Shown: positions 39,168 to 48,578 of the stretch, in pieces
How the letters are laid out: the number at the start of each line of letters is the position of its first letter
Position numbering within the stretch: the stretch's first letter is position 1
Source: an uncultured Maribacter sp.
GTDB lineage: Bacteria > Bacteroidota > Bacteroidia > Flavobacteriales > Flavobacteriaceae
Length of the DNA: 64,000 bases
Assembly (NCBI RefSeq): GCF_947500405.1
Contig: NZ_CANMRY010000002.1
Span: 248,001 to 312,000, forward strand
Reading direction: 5' to 3'
Translations under genes and position numbers: made by a program
The notes under the pieces: model-generated
The model's database searches: none
What the model saw: the letters and a program-made list of their open reading frames with translations, nothing else
Told to the model about the DNA's origin: nothing

Positions 39168-40103
39168 TTAGAAAGCGTAATTAAGACCAAATAACCAATA
39201 CGATTGTGTTTTATTATCAATAGAATCAAAAGTTGGTTGAGGATCCGTAGCTGCAACTTTACTAACAGCATTGTTTAAAGCCTCTTGCTTATTGCCTCTT
39301 AAGCCAAACTCAAACCCTAAACCTATACCTTTCCATAATGTATAACCAAAAGAGTTAATCCATGTCCAGTTAGATAAATCTCCACTCTTATAACTTTGGA
39401 AAGTAGAAAAGTTAGTTTTAAAATTTACTGCTCCTAATTGTCTTGTATAATCTACTAGTATTTTAGCTCCTAAAGAAGAATCAAAAACAGCATCATTATC
39501 TGCAAACACAAAGTTATAGTTTAAAGGATGTATAACCACTACCATATCTTTTATTGGAGTCCATGTAGCACCAACACCTACATCTAAATAACCAGGATCA
39601 TTAAAATTATTTAAAACTGTAGTTCTATATTCTCCTAAAGCAGAAATTGCAAATTTATCGCTTAATTTACGACCATATAAAGAAGAGATTGTAAAAACAT
39701 CTGTTGCTTCTTTAAATCCGTCCTGTTGATTTTCTGGTAAATTTTGATCATCTAATTTTACCCATCCAATATTAATGTTTCCATTATTTCTCCAGAAGAA
39801 TTTTTCACGATCTAAGTTTGCAAACCCATTAACAGTAACTCCTATATTTCCAGAAGAGTTATCTGGTAAAGCTTGTGAATACCAGTTACTAAATCCAGAT
39901 AAATTAGCTCCTATAGTTCCAAAAGCTCCTTTTTTCCATCCTGGAAAAGCGTCTATTTTCCCTTGTAAAGCATCTACTCTACCTTGGATAGCTGCAACTG
40001 AATCTTTCTTTAAAGCTTGTTCTGCCTTTAATTCATCAATCGTTTGGGCATAACCTGCAGATAATGTAAATACTGCTACCAAAGTAAAAACTAGTTTTTT
40101 CAT
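39168..40103 (-). CDS. DUF3078 outer-membrane-like protein
   Basis: A 311-residue exported protein. Signal peptide (residues 1-19, GYAQ), a short coiled-coil-like helix (TIDELKAEQALKKDSVAAIQGRVDALQGK), then a beta-barrel-like domain with alternating aromatic strands (ANLSGFSNWYSQAL; NGNINIGWVKLDD) and the terminal aromatic YWLFGLNYAF expected of outer-membrane barrels. The family is common in Bacteroidota and its role is unknown. It is the last gene on the minus strand after the suf genes (73-base gap from DUF2480), so may share their transcript. Confidence 0.85.
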   Translation of the reverse strand: MKKLVFTLVAVFTLSAGYAQTIDELKAEQALKKDSVAAIQGRVDALQGKIDAFPGWKKGAFGTIGANLSGFSNWYSQALPDNSSGNIGVTVNGFANLDREKFFWRNNGNINIGWVKLDDQNLPENQQDGFKEATDVFTISSLYGRKLSDKFAISALGEYRTTVLNNFNDPGYLDVGVGATWTPIKDMVVVIHPLNYNFVFADNDAVFDSSLGAKILVDYTRQLGAVNFKTNFSTFQSYKSGDLSNWTWINSFGYTLWKGIGLGFEFGLRGNKQEALNNAVSKVAATDPQPTFDSIDNKTQSYWLFGLNYAF

Positions 40104-40176
40104 AATTGTAATGTTTAGTGTTTTTTAAATTTAGAAACGCAAAAGTAATAAATGTCACTTATTAAAGTGAAAAAAA

Positions 40177-40686
40177 TTATTTCTTCTTGTATAGAGGTAC
40201 TGACGAACAAGCCTCTCCATACATAATGCTCTTAGCAACATTTTGTAACTTAATTGTAGCCCATACATAAGCATTTGAAGGTACTGGTTTATTACTACAA
40301 CCTTTGATAATCACTGGCTTATCTTTATAAGCTGAAACATCTAAATCTTCTATCATTAGCCTATATAATAATGTATTCAACTCATCTAAATTACCTTGTA
40401 TAACCATTGCCACAAAAGGTTCTAATTTTGTTGCAATTAACATATATGCCCAACCAGGAATAATAGCATCTGTACTACAGTTGACAGCAACATATGCATC
40501 TTTATACTGCTCCCAATTATGTTCTTTAATACTATTTCTAAAGTCTTTTTCTTTAAGAATAAAGCCTTCGTATAACCATTCACTAATATCTAGAATCATC
40601 CTTTTTCCTTCTGGATAATAGTCTTCTAGATTAAATGTCATTAACTGACTTTCGGCTACCTTATTCCTGATTTCACCTTCCATCAT
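40177..40686 (-). CDS. DUF2480 family protein
   Basis: A 169-residue cytoplasmic protein of the DUF2480 family, which in Bacteroidota is often found beside SUF genes. Recognisable blocks are LDISEWLYEGFILKEKDFR, CSTDAIIPGWAYMLI and IKGCSNKPVPSNAYVWA, the Cys residues being well placed for metal or cluster binding. Its start lies 7 bases after the sufT stop. Function is not established; a role in Fe-S cluster assembly is inferred from gene order. Confidence 0.88.
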   Translation of the reverse strand: MMEGEIRNKVAESQLMTFNLEDYYPEGKRMILDISEWLYEGFILKEKDFRNSIKEHNWEQYKDAYVAVNCSTDAIIPGWAYMLIATKLEPFVAMVIQGNLDELNTLLYRLMIEDLDVSAYKDKPVIIKGCSNKPVPSNAYVWATIKLQNVAKSIMYGEACSSVPLYKKK

Positions 40687-40693
40687 CGGAAAA

Positions 40694-41026
40694 TTAAAGT
40701 AAACCTATTTCTAATTTAGCCTCTTCGCTCATTAAATCTTGTGTCCAAGGCGGATCAAAAGTAATTTCTACAATAGCTCCTTTAACCTCATTAATAGACT
40801 TTACTTTTTCTTCTATTTCTACTGGTAAAGATTCTGCCACAGGACAGTTAGGAGAAGTAAGGGTCATTAATATTTTAACCTCATTATCTTCATTTACAAA
40901 TACATCATAAATTAACCCTAATTCATAAATGTCTACAGGAATTTCTGGATCATAAATAGTTTTTAATACGTTAACTATTTTTTCTCCTAAATCCTTTGTT
41001 TCTATATTGTCTGCCGTTTCGCTCAT
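40694..41026 (-). CDS. sufT: MIP18-family Fe-S assembly protein SufT
   Basis: A 110-residue DUF59/MIP18 (PaaD-like) protein that helps in maturation of Fe-S proteins. It shows the family features TIYDPEIPVDIYELGLIYD (residues 18-36), MTLTSPNCPVAESLP with the conserved Cys, and VEITFDPPWTQDLMSEEAK. Length is normal. The 6-base gap after sufE and 7-base gap before DUF2480 mark a tight operon. Whether it loads clusters onto all targets or a subset is not visible from sequence. Confidence 0.92.
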   Translation of the reverse strand: MSETADNIETKDLGEKIVNVLKTIYDPEIPVDIYELGLIYDVFVNEDNEVKILMTLTSPNCPVAESLPVEIEEKVKSINEVKGAIVEITFDPPWTQDLMSEEAKLEIGLL

Positions 41027-41032
41027 AATATT

Positions 41033-41455
41033 CTATTTTAGTTGTGTTTGGTATGCTACAGCATATAGTTTTATCTGCTTAATCATACTAACCAATCCAT
41101 TTGCTCTGGTAGGAGACAAATGTTCTTTTAAACCAATTTCATCAATAAAATTGGTATTTGCATCAATAATATCTTGTGGTTTTTGATTACTAAAAACACG
41201 TATTAATATAGCAATTATTCCTTTAGTAATTATCGCATCACTGTCTGCAGTAAAAACGAGTTTATCTTCTTGTAGTTTAGCATGCACCCAAACCTTACTT
41301 TGACAACCTTTTATTATATGGTCGTCTGTTTTATATTCTTCTTCAATTAAAGGTAAAGATTTACCCAAGTCTATCATATATTCATAGCGCTGCATCCAAT
41401 CCTCGAACATGGAGAACTCATCTATAATTTCTTCCTGGATTTTTTCAATTGTCAT
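41033..41455 (-). CDS. sufE: Sulfur acceptor protein SufE
   Basis: A 140-residue protein that takes persulfide sulfur from SufS. The acceptor Cys51 sits in IIKGCQSKVWVHA, the family signature. The N-terminal DEFSMFEDWMQRYEYMIDLGKSLP and later HLSPTRANGLVSMI are also typical. It starts 75 bases after the sufS stop and runs with a 6-base gap into sufT. Complete length. Confidence 0.94.
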   Translation of the reverse strand: MTIEKIQEEIIDEFSMFEDWMQRYEYMIDLGKSLPLIEEEYKTDDHIIKGCQSKVWVHAKLQEDKLVFTADSDAIITKGIIAILIRVFSNQKPQDIIDANTNFIDEIGLKEHLSPTRANGLVSMIKQIKLYAVAYQTQLK

Positions 41456-41530
41456 ACCCTTATTTTTTTACAAAAGTACGATAGGTTTCTTTGGGATTCA
41501 AACCTTTAGGAAAATGATAACGATTATGGA

Positions 41531-42742
41531 TTATAAAAGCATATTTCTAGCTCTTTCTACACCCATTACAAGCGCATCTATCTCCTCTTTAGTATTATAA
41601 AAGCTAAAGCTGGCTCTTACCGTTCCTGGTATGTTAAAAAATTCCATTATTGGCTGTGCACAATGGTGCCCTGTACGTACTGCAATTCCCAACTTATCTA
41701 GAATAGAACCAATATCATACGGATGCAAACCTTCTATATTAAAAGAAATTACTGCCGTTTTATTTGTTGCTGTTCCGTAGATTTTTAGTCCGTCTATAGT
41801 TAAAAGCTTTTCTGTAGCATATTCCAGAAGTTCTTCTTCGTATGTAGCAATATCTTTAAAGCCTATAACATTCATATAGTCTAATGCTGCAGCAAATGCA
41901 ATACCGCCACAAATATTTGGCGTACCAGCCTCAAATTTATGTGGTAAATCTGCATAGGTAGTTTTTTCAAAAGTAACTTCGGCAATCATTTCTCCTCCTC
42001 CTTGGTATGGTGGTAATTTTTTTAACCACTCCTCTTTACCATAAAGCATACCTGCTCCTGTTGGCCCACAAACCTTATGCGCAGAAACCGTATAAAAATC
42101 AACATCTAATGCCTGCATATCTGCTTTTATATGTGGTGCTGCTTGTGCACCATCTATTAAAACAGCTGCGCCTACTTTATGCGCTTCTTGTATTATTGTC
42201 TCAACAGGGTTTACTGTCCCTAATGCATTAGATACATGGTTACAAAAAACTAATTTCGTTTTGTTTGTTAGTAATTCCTTATAGGTTTCCATTACCAACT
42301 CGCCCTCCAAATTCATTGGAATAACTTTAAGAATTGCTCCTGTGCGTTCACAAAGCATTTGCCATGGAACAATATTAGAATGATGTTCTAAAGCGGATAC
42401 AACAATCTCATCTCCAACAGATAAAAAAGCACCAAACCCATTTGCAACCATATTAATACTGTGCGTAGTTCCTGAAGTAAAAATTACCTCGTGCGACTTA
42501 GCAATATTAAAGTGTTTTTGAATAGTAACGCGAGCTTGCTCATACTTATCTGTAGCCTCTTGTGATAAGGCATGTACACCTCTATGAATATTGGCGTTAT
42601 AATTCTGGTAATAATCTACAATAACATCTATAACCTGTTGTGGTGTTTGGGATGTTGCTGCATTATCAAAATACACCAATGGTTTTCCATTTACTTCTCT
42701 ATGAAGTATTGGAAAGTCTTTACGAATTGCGGTTATATTCAT
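41531..42742 (-). CDS. sufS: Cysteine desulfurase SufS
   Basis: A 403-residue PLP-dependent enzyme that removes sulfur from L-cysteine and passes it to SufE. The internal aldimine Lys is in TVSAHKVCGPTGAGMLYG, and the catalytic Cys is in RTGHHCAQPIMEFF, the group II (SufS/CsdA) form. The start DFPILHREVNGKPLVYFDNAATSQTP is also typical. Only 9 bases separate it from sufD. Complete length. Confidence 0.96.
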   Translation of the reverse strand: MNITAIRKDFPILHREVNGKPLVYFDNAATSQTPQQVIDVIVDYYQNYNANIHRGVHALSQEATDKYEQARVTIQKHFNIAKSHEVIFTSGTTHSINMVANGFGAFLSVGDEIVVSALEHHSNIVPWQMLCERTGAILKVIPMNLEGELVMETYKELLTNKTKLVFCNHVSNALGTVNPVETIIQEAHKVGAAVLIDGAQAAPHIKADMQALDVDFYTVSAHKVCGPTGAGMLYGKEEWLKKLPPYQGGGEMIAEVTFEKTTYADLPHKFEAGTPNICGGIAFAAALDYMNVIGFKDIATYEEELLEYATEKLLTIDGLKIYGTATNKTAVISFNIEGLHPYDIGSILDKLGIAVRTGHHCAQPIMEFFNIPGTVRASFSFYNTKEEIDALVMGVERARNMLL

Positions 42743-42751
42743 ATTATTAGA

Positions 42752-44068
42752 CTACAAATCAAAACCTAAACTAACTCCTAATTTATTAGCTATCAGCGCA
42801 TTAATTCTTGATTTAAGCTCTGGGATACGTACACTTTCTAATACATTGTTCGCAAAGGCATACATTAACAAAGCTCTAGCTTCTTTTAAAGGAATACCTC
42901 TAGATTGTAAGTAGAATAATGCATCTTCATCTAACTGGCCAATGGTACAACCGTGAGAACATTTAACATCATCTGCAAAAATTTCTAACTGTGGTTTTGT
43001 ATTTATTGTAGCTTTATCGCTTATAAGAATATTGTTGTTTTGCTGAAAAGCATTCGTCTTTTGGGCAATTTTATCTACAATTATTTTACCATTAAATACC
43101 CCTGTAGAGCTTTCTCCGTAAATACCTTTATAATCTTGGTGACTTTCACAATTAGGCTCTATATGATGCACTAAAGTATGATGGTCTACGTGCTGCTTTT
43201 CTCCTAAAATGGTAACCCCTTTCATAATAGAGTCTATATACTCCCCATTCTGATAAAAGTTAAGGTTATTACGAGTTAATTTACCTCCAAAAGAAAAGGT
43301 ATGCACCTTAACTACGCTTTTATTTTTTTGATCTATGTAGGTGTTATCTATTAAAGATGCTCCAGCTGTATCATTTTGAAGCTTGTAAATATCTACAATT
43401 GCATTGTCTGCAGCAAAGATTTCTGTTACAGCATTTGTAAGTACATTATTGCTTGTTAAGCTTTGGTGCCTTTCTATAATTTGAACCTCAGCATTTTCCT
43501 CTACAATAATTAAATTTCTTGGTTGTAGCATTAAAGAAGCTTCATTTCCTGTTGCGAAATGTAAAATCTCAATAGGCTTCTTAGGCATCTTATTTTTAGG
43601 AATATAAATATATGCTCCTTCTCTACTAAATGCCGTGTTTAATGTTGTTAAAGACTCCTCTTTAGACGCAACTTTATTAAAATAAACATCTATAACTGGC
43701 TTATACATATCTTTTGTTAAAGCCGAACTCATTAAGCAAATATCTACACCATCATGTGTGGTTTCAGATAAATAGGAGCTGTAAATACCATCTACAAAAA
43801 CAATTTTATAAGTATCTATCTCATGTAAAAAATATTGTTTTACGTCATTATACTCTATAGTATTCTCTGTTTTAGGAAAAATACTAAAATCTATTTTACG
43901 TAAACTATTTAAAGAAGTATACTTCCAAGCTTCTTCCTTTTTTGTTGGGAAACCTTTGGTTTCAAAATTTTTAATAGCTTCCGTACGAATATCGTGAACA
44001 GGATTCTCCACATCTACATTATTCTCAAATGCCATAAAGGAAGAAACTAGCTTATCTTTTAATTCCAT
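42752..44068 (-). CDS. sufD: Fe-S cluster scaffold subunit SufD
   Basis: A 438-residue SufB/D-family scaffold protein. The N-terminal helical part leads into the parallel beta-helix; characteristic blocks are FPTKKEEAWKYTSL, HHTLVHHIEPNCESHQDYKGIYG and DDVKCSHGCTIGQLDEDALFYLQSRGI near the C-terminus, which carries the conserved cluster-building residues. It works with SufB and SufC as the SufBC2D complex. Gap of 59 bases from sufC; 9 bases to sufS. Confidence 0.95.
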   Translation of the reverse strand: MELKDKLVSSFMAFENNVDVENPVHDIRTEAIKNFETKGFPTKKEEAWKYTSLNSLRKIDFSIFPKTENTIEYNDVKQYFLHEIDTYKIVFVDGIYSSYLSETTHDGVDICLMSSALTKDMYKPVIDVYFNKVASKEESLTTLNTAFSREGAYIYIPKNKMPKKPIEILHFATGNEASLMLQPRNLIIVEENAEVQIIERHQSLTSNNVLTNAVTEIFAADNAIVDIYKLQNDTAGASLIDNTYIDQKNKSVVKVHTFSFGGKLTRNNLNFYQNGEYIDSIMKGVTILGEKQHVDHHTLVHHIEPNCESHQDYKGIYGESSTGVFNGKIIVDKIAQKTNAFQQNNNILISDKATINTKPQLEIFADDVKCSHGCTIGQLDEDALFYLQSRGIPLKEARALLMYAFANNVLESVRIPELKSRINALIANKLGVSLGFDL

Positions 44069-44076
44069 TTTTTTCT

Positions 44077-44100
44077 AGTATTAAGTAATTAGTATTAAGC
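44077..44100. repeat. Short direct repeat in the sufC-sufD gap
   Basis: TAGTATTAAG occurs twice (44077-44086, 44091-44100) with TAAT between. A 14-bp slippage unit in the intercistronic gap; no function is evident. Confidence 0.45.
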
Positions 44101-44127
44101 TCTGAGACTTATTACTTTGTACTCCTG

Positions 44128-44880
44128 TTAAACTGTAGCTTCATTTTTAAGCCAATCGTAACCTTTTTCTTCTAACTCTAATGCTAGTTCTTTTCCTCCA
44201 GATTTTACTATTTTACCATTATGTAAAACATGTACAAAATCTGGCACTATATAATCTAACAAACGTTGGTAGTGTGTAATTACTAATACCGCGTTGTCTT
44301 TACTCTTAAGCTTATTAACTCCGTTAGCAACAATACGTAAAGCATCTATATCTAAACCAGAATCTGTTTCATCTAAAATAGCTAGTTTAGGTTCTAACAT
44401 TGCCATCTGGAAAATTTCATTACGTTTTTTCTCTCCACCCGAAAAACCTTCGTTTAAAGAACGTGATAAGAACTTACGGTCTATTTCTAAAAGTTCTGAT
44501 TTTTCTCTAATTAACTTTAGCATGTCTTTCGCAGGCATTTCTTCTAATCCCTTTGCTTTTCTAGACTCGTTAATAGCCGTTTTCATAAAGTTAGTTACAG
44601 AAACTCCAGGAATTTCTACAGGATATTGAAAAGATAAAAACACCCCTTTGTGCGCTCTTTCTTCTGGAGAAACTTCATCTAAATCCTCACCATCTAATTC
44701 TACAGAACCATCAGTAACTTCAAAATTCTCTTTTCCAGCGATTACAGATGCTAAGGTACTTTTTCCAGAACCATTAGGGCCCATTATTGCATGAACCTCC
44801 CCTGCTTTCATCTCCAAATTAATTCCTTTTAAAATTTCCTTATCCTCTACTTGTGCGTGTAGATTATTAATTTTTAACAT
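44128..44880 (-). CDS. sufC: Fe-S assembly ATPase SufC
   Basis: A 250-residue ABC-type ATPase that drives SufBC2D. Walker A is IMGPNGSGKST, the Q-loop lies in LSFQYPVEIPG, the signature is EGFSGGEKKRNEI, and Walker B is LAILDETDSGLD. The FSGGEKKR form is specific to SufC. No membrane domain is associated, as expected. 70 bases after sufB and 59 before sufD. Confidence 0.97.
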   Translation of the reverse strand: MLKINNLHAQVEDKEILKGINLEMKAGEVHAIMGPNGSGKSTLASVIAGKENFEVTDGSVELDGEDLDEVSPEERAHKGVFLSFQYPVEIPGVSVTNFMKTAINESRKAKGLEEMPAKDMLKLIREKSELLEIDRKFLSRSLNEGFSGGEKKRNEIFQMAMLEPKLAILDETDSGLDIDALRIVANGVNKLKSKDNAVLVITHYQRLLDYIVPDFVHVLHNGKIVKSGGKELALELEEKGYDWLKNEATV

Positions 44881-44950
44881 TGTCTTCTACTTTAAATATT
44901 CTGGTGCCTTTGGCAATTTTATTTTTTTATGCAGTATATAATCTTATTGA

Positions 44951-46396
44951 CTACCCTACAGAACCTTCTAAACTAATCTCTAATAATTTTTGAGCTTCTA
45001 CAGCAAACTCCATTGGTAATTTATTTAATACTTCTTTACTAAAACCATTTACAATAAGTGCAATAGCTTTTTCTGTATCTATTCCCCTTTGGTTACAATA
45101 GAAAATTTGGTCTTCACCAATTTTACTTGTAGTAGCCTCATGCTCTATCATTGCCGATTTATTTTTTGCTTCTATATACGGAAAAGTATGTGCGCCACAT
45201 TCATTACCCATTAGTAAAGAATCGCACTGCGAGAAGTTTCTAGCGTTTTCTGCTCTAGAACCTACTTGTACTAAACCACGATAGCTATTCTGAGATTTTC
45301 CTGCAGAAATACCTTTAGAGATAATAGTACTCTTTGTGTTTTTTCCAAGGTGAATCATTTTTGTACCTGTATCTGCTTGTTGGTAATTATTTGTTACAGC
45401 TATAGAATAAAATTCTCCGATGGAGTTGTCTCCTTTTAAGATACAAGAAGGATATTTCCATGTTACCGCAGAACCAGTTTCTACTTGCGTCCAAGATATT
45501 TTTGAGTTTTTCTCACAAATACCTCTTTTAGTTACAAAATTGTAAACCCCTCCTTTGCCTTCTGCATTACCAGGGAACCAGTTTTGTACCGTTGAGTATT
45601 TTATCTCTGCATCATCTAAAGCAATAAGCTCTACCACTGCTGCGTGTAATTGGTTTTCATCTCTGGATGGTGCTGTACAACCTTCTAAATAACTTACATA
45701 ACTACTTTCATCGGCAATTACTAAAGTTCTTTCGAACTGTCCTGTACCACCTTCATTAATTCTAAAATAAGTAGATAATTCCATTGGACATTTTACGCCT
45801 TTTGGAATATAACAGAAAGAACCATCTGTAAATACCGCAGAATTTAAAGCTGCATAAAAATTATCTGTTTTAGGAACTACAGTTCCCATATATTTTTTAA
45901 CTAATTCTGGATGTTCTTGTATAGCTTCAGAAATTGGCATAAAAATAATACCCTTTTCTGCAAGAGTCTTTTTAAATGTAGTTGCTACAGAAACAGAATC
46001 TACAACAATATCTACCGCAACATTTTGCAACTTCTTTTGCTCATCTACTGAAATTCCAAGTTTACGATACATTTCTAATAAATCTGGATCCACATCGTCC
46101 AACGTCTTATTAGGGTCTGCTGCTTTTGGTGCAGAATAGTAACTTATTGCCTGAAAATCTGGTTTCTCATAATTTACATTTGCCCACTCTGGCTCTTCCA
46201 TTTTTTCCCAAACACGAAAAGCATCTAAACGCCAATCTGTCATCCACTGTGGTTCGTTCTTCTTTTTAGAAATAGCACGAACTATATCTTCATTAAGACC
46301 TTTTGGAAAAGTATCCGACTCAATATCTGTATAAAAACCATATTCATATTCTTTGGTTTCTAACTCTTTTTTTAATTCCTCTTCTGTATATGCCAT
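44951..46396 (-). CDS. sufB: Fe-S cluster scaffold subunit SufB
   Basis: A 481-residue protein from the ATG at 46396 ([12 protein letters not shown]); the frame extends upstream to an ATG at 46405, but the shorter start matches relatives. The family blocks are [63 protein letters not shown] and [17 protein letters not shown] small near-palindrome ATCCCCCAAAGGGAGA lies directly upstream of the start. Second gene of the minus-strand suf operon. Confidence 0.96.
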   Translation of the reverse strand: MAYTEEELKKELETKEYEYGFYTDIESDTFPKGLNEDIVRAISKKKNEPQWMTDWRLDAFRVWEKMEEPEWANVNYEKPDFQAISYYSAPKAADPNKTLDDVDPDLLEMYRKLGISVDEQKKLQNVAVDIVVDSVSVATTFKKTLAEKGIIFMPISEAIQEHPELVKKYMGTVVPKTDNFYAALNSAVFTDGSFCYIPKGVKCPMELSTYFRINEGGTGQFERTLVIADESSYVSYLEGCTAPSRDENQLHAAVVELIALDDAEIKYSTVQNWFPGNAEGKGGVYNFVTKRGICEKNSKISWTQVETGSAVTWKYPSCILKGDNSIGEFYSIAVTNNYQQADTGTKMIHLGKNTKSTIISKGISAGKSQNSYRGLVQVGSRAENARNFSQCDSLLMGNECGAHTFPYIEAKNKSAMIEHEATTSKIGEDQIFYCNQRGIDTEKAIALIVNGFSKEVLNKLPMEFAVEAQKLLEISLEGSVG

Positions 46397-46478
46397 AAGC
46401 CCCATTTAATCCCCCAAAGGGAGAATTGAACTAATTAATATTATTATCTATAAAACTATAAAGTTTTAGTAAGTTGTT

Positions 46479-46808
46479 TTATAATGAAAAACTCTCACCA
46501 CAACCGCATGTTCTCTGTGCGTTGGGATTATTAAACACAAAACCTTTTCCATTTAGACCTCCCGAATACTCTAATGTAGTACCTACTAGGTATAAAAAGC
46601 TTTTTTTATCTACTACAATACGTACATCATTGTCTTCAAAAACCTTATCGGTTTCACTAACTTTATTGTCAAAATCTAATTCATAAGACAAACCGCTACA
46701 ACCTCCACTTTTTACACCAACGCGCACATAGTCCTTAGTAGCATCAAAACCTCCTTCGGTCATTAAGCCTACAACTCTCTTTTTTGCTGTTTCCGATACT
46801 TGAATCAT
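46479..46808 (-). CDS. HesB/IscA-type Fe-S carrier (SufA-like)
   Basis: A 109-residue A-type carrier protein that transfers assembled clusters. The three conserved Cys are Cys37 (KSGGCSGLSYEL), Cys101 and Cys103 (RTCGCGESFSL). It heads the suf operon on the minus strand, 82 bases before sufB, so a SufA-like function is most likely, though the same sequence class includes IscA and ErpA. Divergent from thiL across 168 bases. Complete length. Confidence 0.93.
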   Translation of the reverse strand: MIQVSETAKKRVVGLMTEGGFDATKDYVRVGVKSGGCSGLSYELDFDNKVSETDKVFEDNDVRIVVDKKSFLYLVGTTLEYSGGLNGKGFVFNNPNAQRTCGCGESFSL

Positions 46809-46964
46809 AGTTAACTGGATTAAATCTAAATAGTTTACAAATATATGTTATAAGTAGGATTTTTTGCTATAAACTTACATTAATATAACTCATATAGTTA
46901 TAAGTTTTCTTTATGTAACAACATCTAACCCAATAGAAACTATGGTTCTTAATTCTAGGATCCT

Positions 46965-46972
46965 TATTTTTG
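46965..46972 (+). promoter_or_regulatory. thiL -7 element
   Basis: TATTTTTG matches TAnnTTTG and lies 4 bases before the thiL ATG, so a leaderless transcript is predicted. No convincing TTG at -33. Confidence 0.4.
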
Positions 46973-46976
46973 CAAT

Positions 46977-48026
46977 ATGCTAGAAGACAAGAATCAGGAA
47001 AGAACATCTTTAGAAAGTTTAGGAGAATTTGGATTAATTAACCATTTAACTAAGAATTTTAAAATAACTAAGACCTCAACTATAAAAGGTATTGGCGACG
47101 ATGCTGCTGTATTAGATTTTAAAGATAAAAAAGTAGTTATTTCTACAGATTTATTAGTAGAAAATGTGCATTTTGACCTTAGCTACATGCCTCTTAAGCA
47201 TTTAGGTTATAAGGCTGTAATGGTAAATCTATCAGATATTTATGCCATGAATGCTAAAGCAACTCAAATCACTGTTTCTATTGCTGTTTCTAATAGATTT
47301 CCTTTAGAAGCATTAGAAGAATTATACGCAGGAATAAAAACTGCTACGGATAAATATAAAGTAGATTTAATTGGTGGGGATACTACCTCATCTACCAAAG
47401 GTATGTTAATTAGTATTACTGCTATTGGGGAAGCTAATGAAGAAGATATTGTATATAGAAACGGTGCTAAACCAAAAGATTTACTAGTTGTTACCGGCGA
47501 TTTAGGTGGTGCTTATATGGGGTTACAAGTTTTAGAAAGAGAAAAGGAAGTTTTTAAAGTAAACCCTAATAACCAACCAGATTTAGAGCCTTACTCTTAT
47601 ATTGTTGAAAGACAATTAAAACCAGAAGCTCGTAAAGATATTCCGGAATTACTAAAAGAGTTAGGTGTACACCCAACTTCTATGATAGATATTAGTGACG
47701 GTCTTTCCTCTGAAATTTTGCATTTGTGTGAAAATAGTAAGGTTGGGATAAACTTATATGAAGATAAAATTCCGTTAGATCCAACCGTAATTTCTACTTG
47801 TGAAGAGTTTAATTTAGATGGTACTACAGTTGCCTTAAGTGGTGGTGAAGATTATGAATTATTGTTCACTATAGACCAAAAAGAATTCCCAAAAATTAAG
47901 GGCAATCCTAACTTTTCTGTCGTGGGGCATACGACAGAAGAGAATGAAGGTGCTTTCTTAATCTCTAGGAATAATTCTAAAATTCCGATAACCGCTCAGG
48001 GCTGGAATTCGCTCGCCAAAGCATAG
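46977..48026 (+). CDS. thiL: Thiamine-monophosphate kinase
   Basis: A 349-residue enzyme of the PurM/AIR-synthase fold that converts thiamine phosphate to thiamine diphosphate. Family motifs: GIGDDAAVLDF, STDLLVENVHFDLSYM, HLGYKAVMVNLSDIYAMNAKA, LIGGDTTSSTKG, VVTGDLGGAYMGLQ, MIDISDGLSSEILHL and GGEDYELLFT. Complete length. It stands alone on the plus strand and converges on a small zinc-ribbon protein gene with a single base between stops. Confidence 0.96.
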   Translation: MLEDKNQERTSLESLGEFGLINHLTKNFKITKTSTIKGIGDDAAVLDFKDKKVVISTDLLVENVHFDLSYMPLKHLGYKAVMVNLSDIYAMNAKATQITVSIAVSNRFPLEALEELYAGIKTATDKYKVDLIGGDTTSSTKGMLISITAIGEANEEDIVYRNGAKPKDLLVVTGDLGGAYMGLQVLEREKEVFKVNPNNQPDLEPYSYIVERQLKPEARKDIPELLKELGVHPTSMIDISDGLSSEILHLCENSKVGINLYEDKIPLDPTVISTCEEFNLDGTTVALSGGEDYELLFTIDQKEFPKIKGNPNFSVVGHTTEENEGAFLISRNNSKIPITAQGWNSLAKA

Positions 48027-48027
48027 G

Positions 48028-48249
48028 TTAAGCTACTTGCTTTGCAGCAGCCCTGTGTCTTTTCTGATAAATATCCTCAAGGGTTTTATTTATATCCTGT
48101 AATTCTGGTGTTAAAGCAGATAAATTTCCACTAACATCTGTTGTAACCTCTCTACCGCAATGAATGCATTTGTATTCCTTAATGTGTGAAGTAACTTTTT
48201 TAGACACAGCGTAGTGGTGTCCAAAAATACTGCATATGTATTTCTTCAT
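48028..48249 (-). CDS. Small zinc-ribbon-like protein
   Basis: A 73-residue protein with a possible zinc site: Cys6 and His11/His12 in MKKYICSIFGHHYA, and Cys28/Cys31 in EYKCIHCGREV. The CxxxxGH...CxxC layout resembles the DUF1660 family seen in phages and bacteria. The C-terminal 35 residues are charged and helical (LQDINKTLEDIYQKRHRA). Function unknown. A pair of TTCATCGAA-type sites lies 180-210 bases upstream on its strand. Confidence 0.65.
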   Translation of the reverse strand: MKKYICSIFGHHYAVSKKVTSHIKEYKCIHCGREVTTDVSGNLSALTPELQDINKTLEDIYQKRHRAAAKQVA

Positions 48250-48570
48250 AATGTAGGTTTTTTTAGGGGTATTTATACGATTTGGGAACCTATAAATACA
48301 AAGTTCTTAATTTGGTTAATGGTGTTAAAAAATGCTTTTTAAAACATTATGAAGAGATAACGACATAACCCTGTTTTTTATTGGCAAAAACAAATAAATT
48401 TCTTTTTTTTTCGATTAAAAACACAAAATTCGATGAACTGCTCTTTTTGTATCGATGAATGACACTTTTTTAAATCATTGAAAAACAAAATAATAAGATT
48501 AACTAAAGTAAAAAAGAATTAGACCTAAAGTTATTTTAGGTATTATTAATAAATAATGGGTAAGGGAGTA
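48250..48570. other. 321-bp intergenic region with a direct-repeat site and hairpins
   Basis: Very AT-rich. It holds the TTCGATGAA pair at 48429-48459, a hairpin ACCTAAA/TTTAGGT at 48523-48541 and the start of the miaE terminator. No ORF of credible length is seen. Confidence 0.55.
48429..48459 (-). promoter_or_regulatory. Direct-repeat site with TTCATCGA(A/T)
   Basis: On the minus strand TTCATCGAT (48459-48451) and TTCATCGAA (48437-48429) are direct repeats with a 13-base spacer. Spacing of two 9-bp repeats by 12-13 bases is that of LytTR-type regulators. It lies upstream of the zinc-ribbon gene on the same strand. Confidence 0.45.
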
Positions 48571-48578
48571 TTACCCAT
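48556..48578 (-). terminator. Terminator of miaE
   Basis: ATGGGTAA and TTACCCAT (8-bp arms, 7-base loop) overlap the miaE stop codon; on the minus strand an A/T-rich stretch follows and a second hairpin lies 15 bases further on. Confidence 0.55.
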
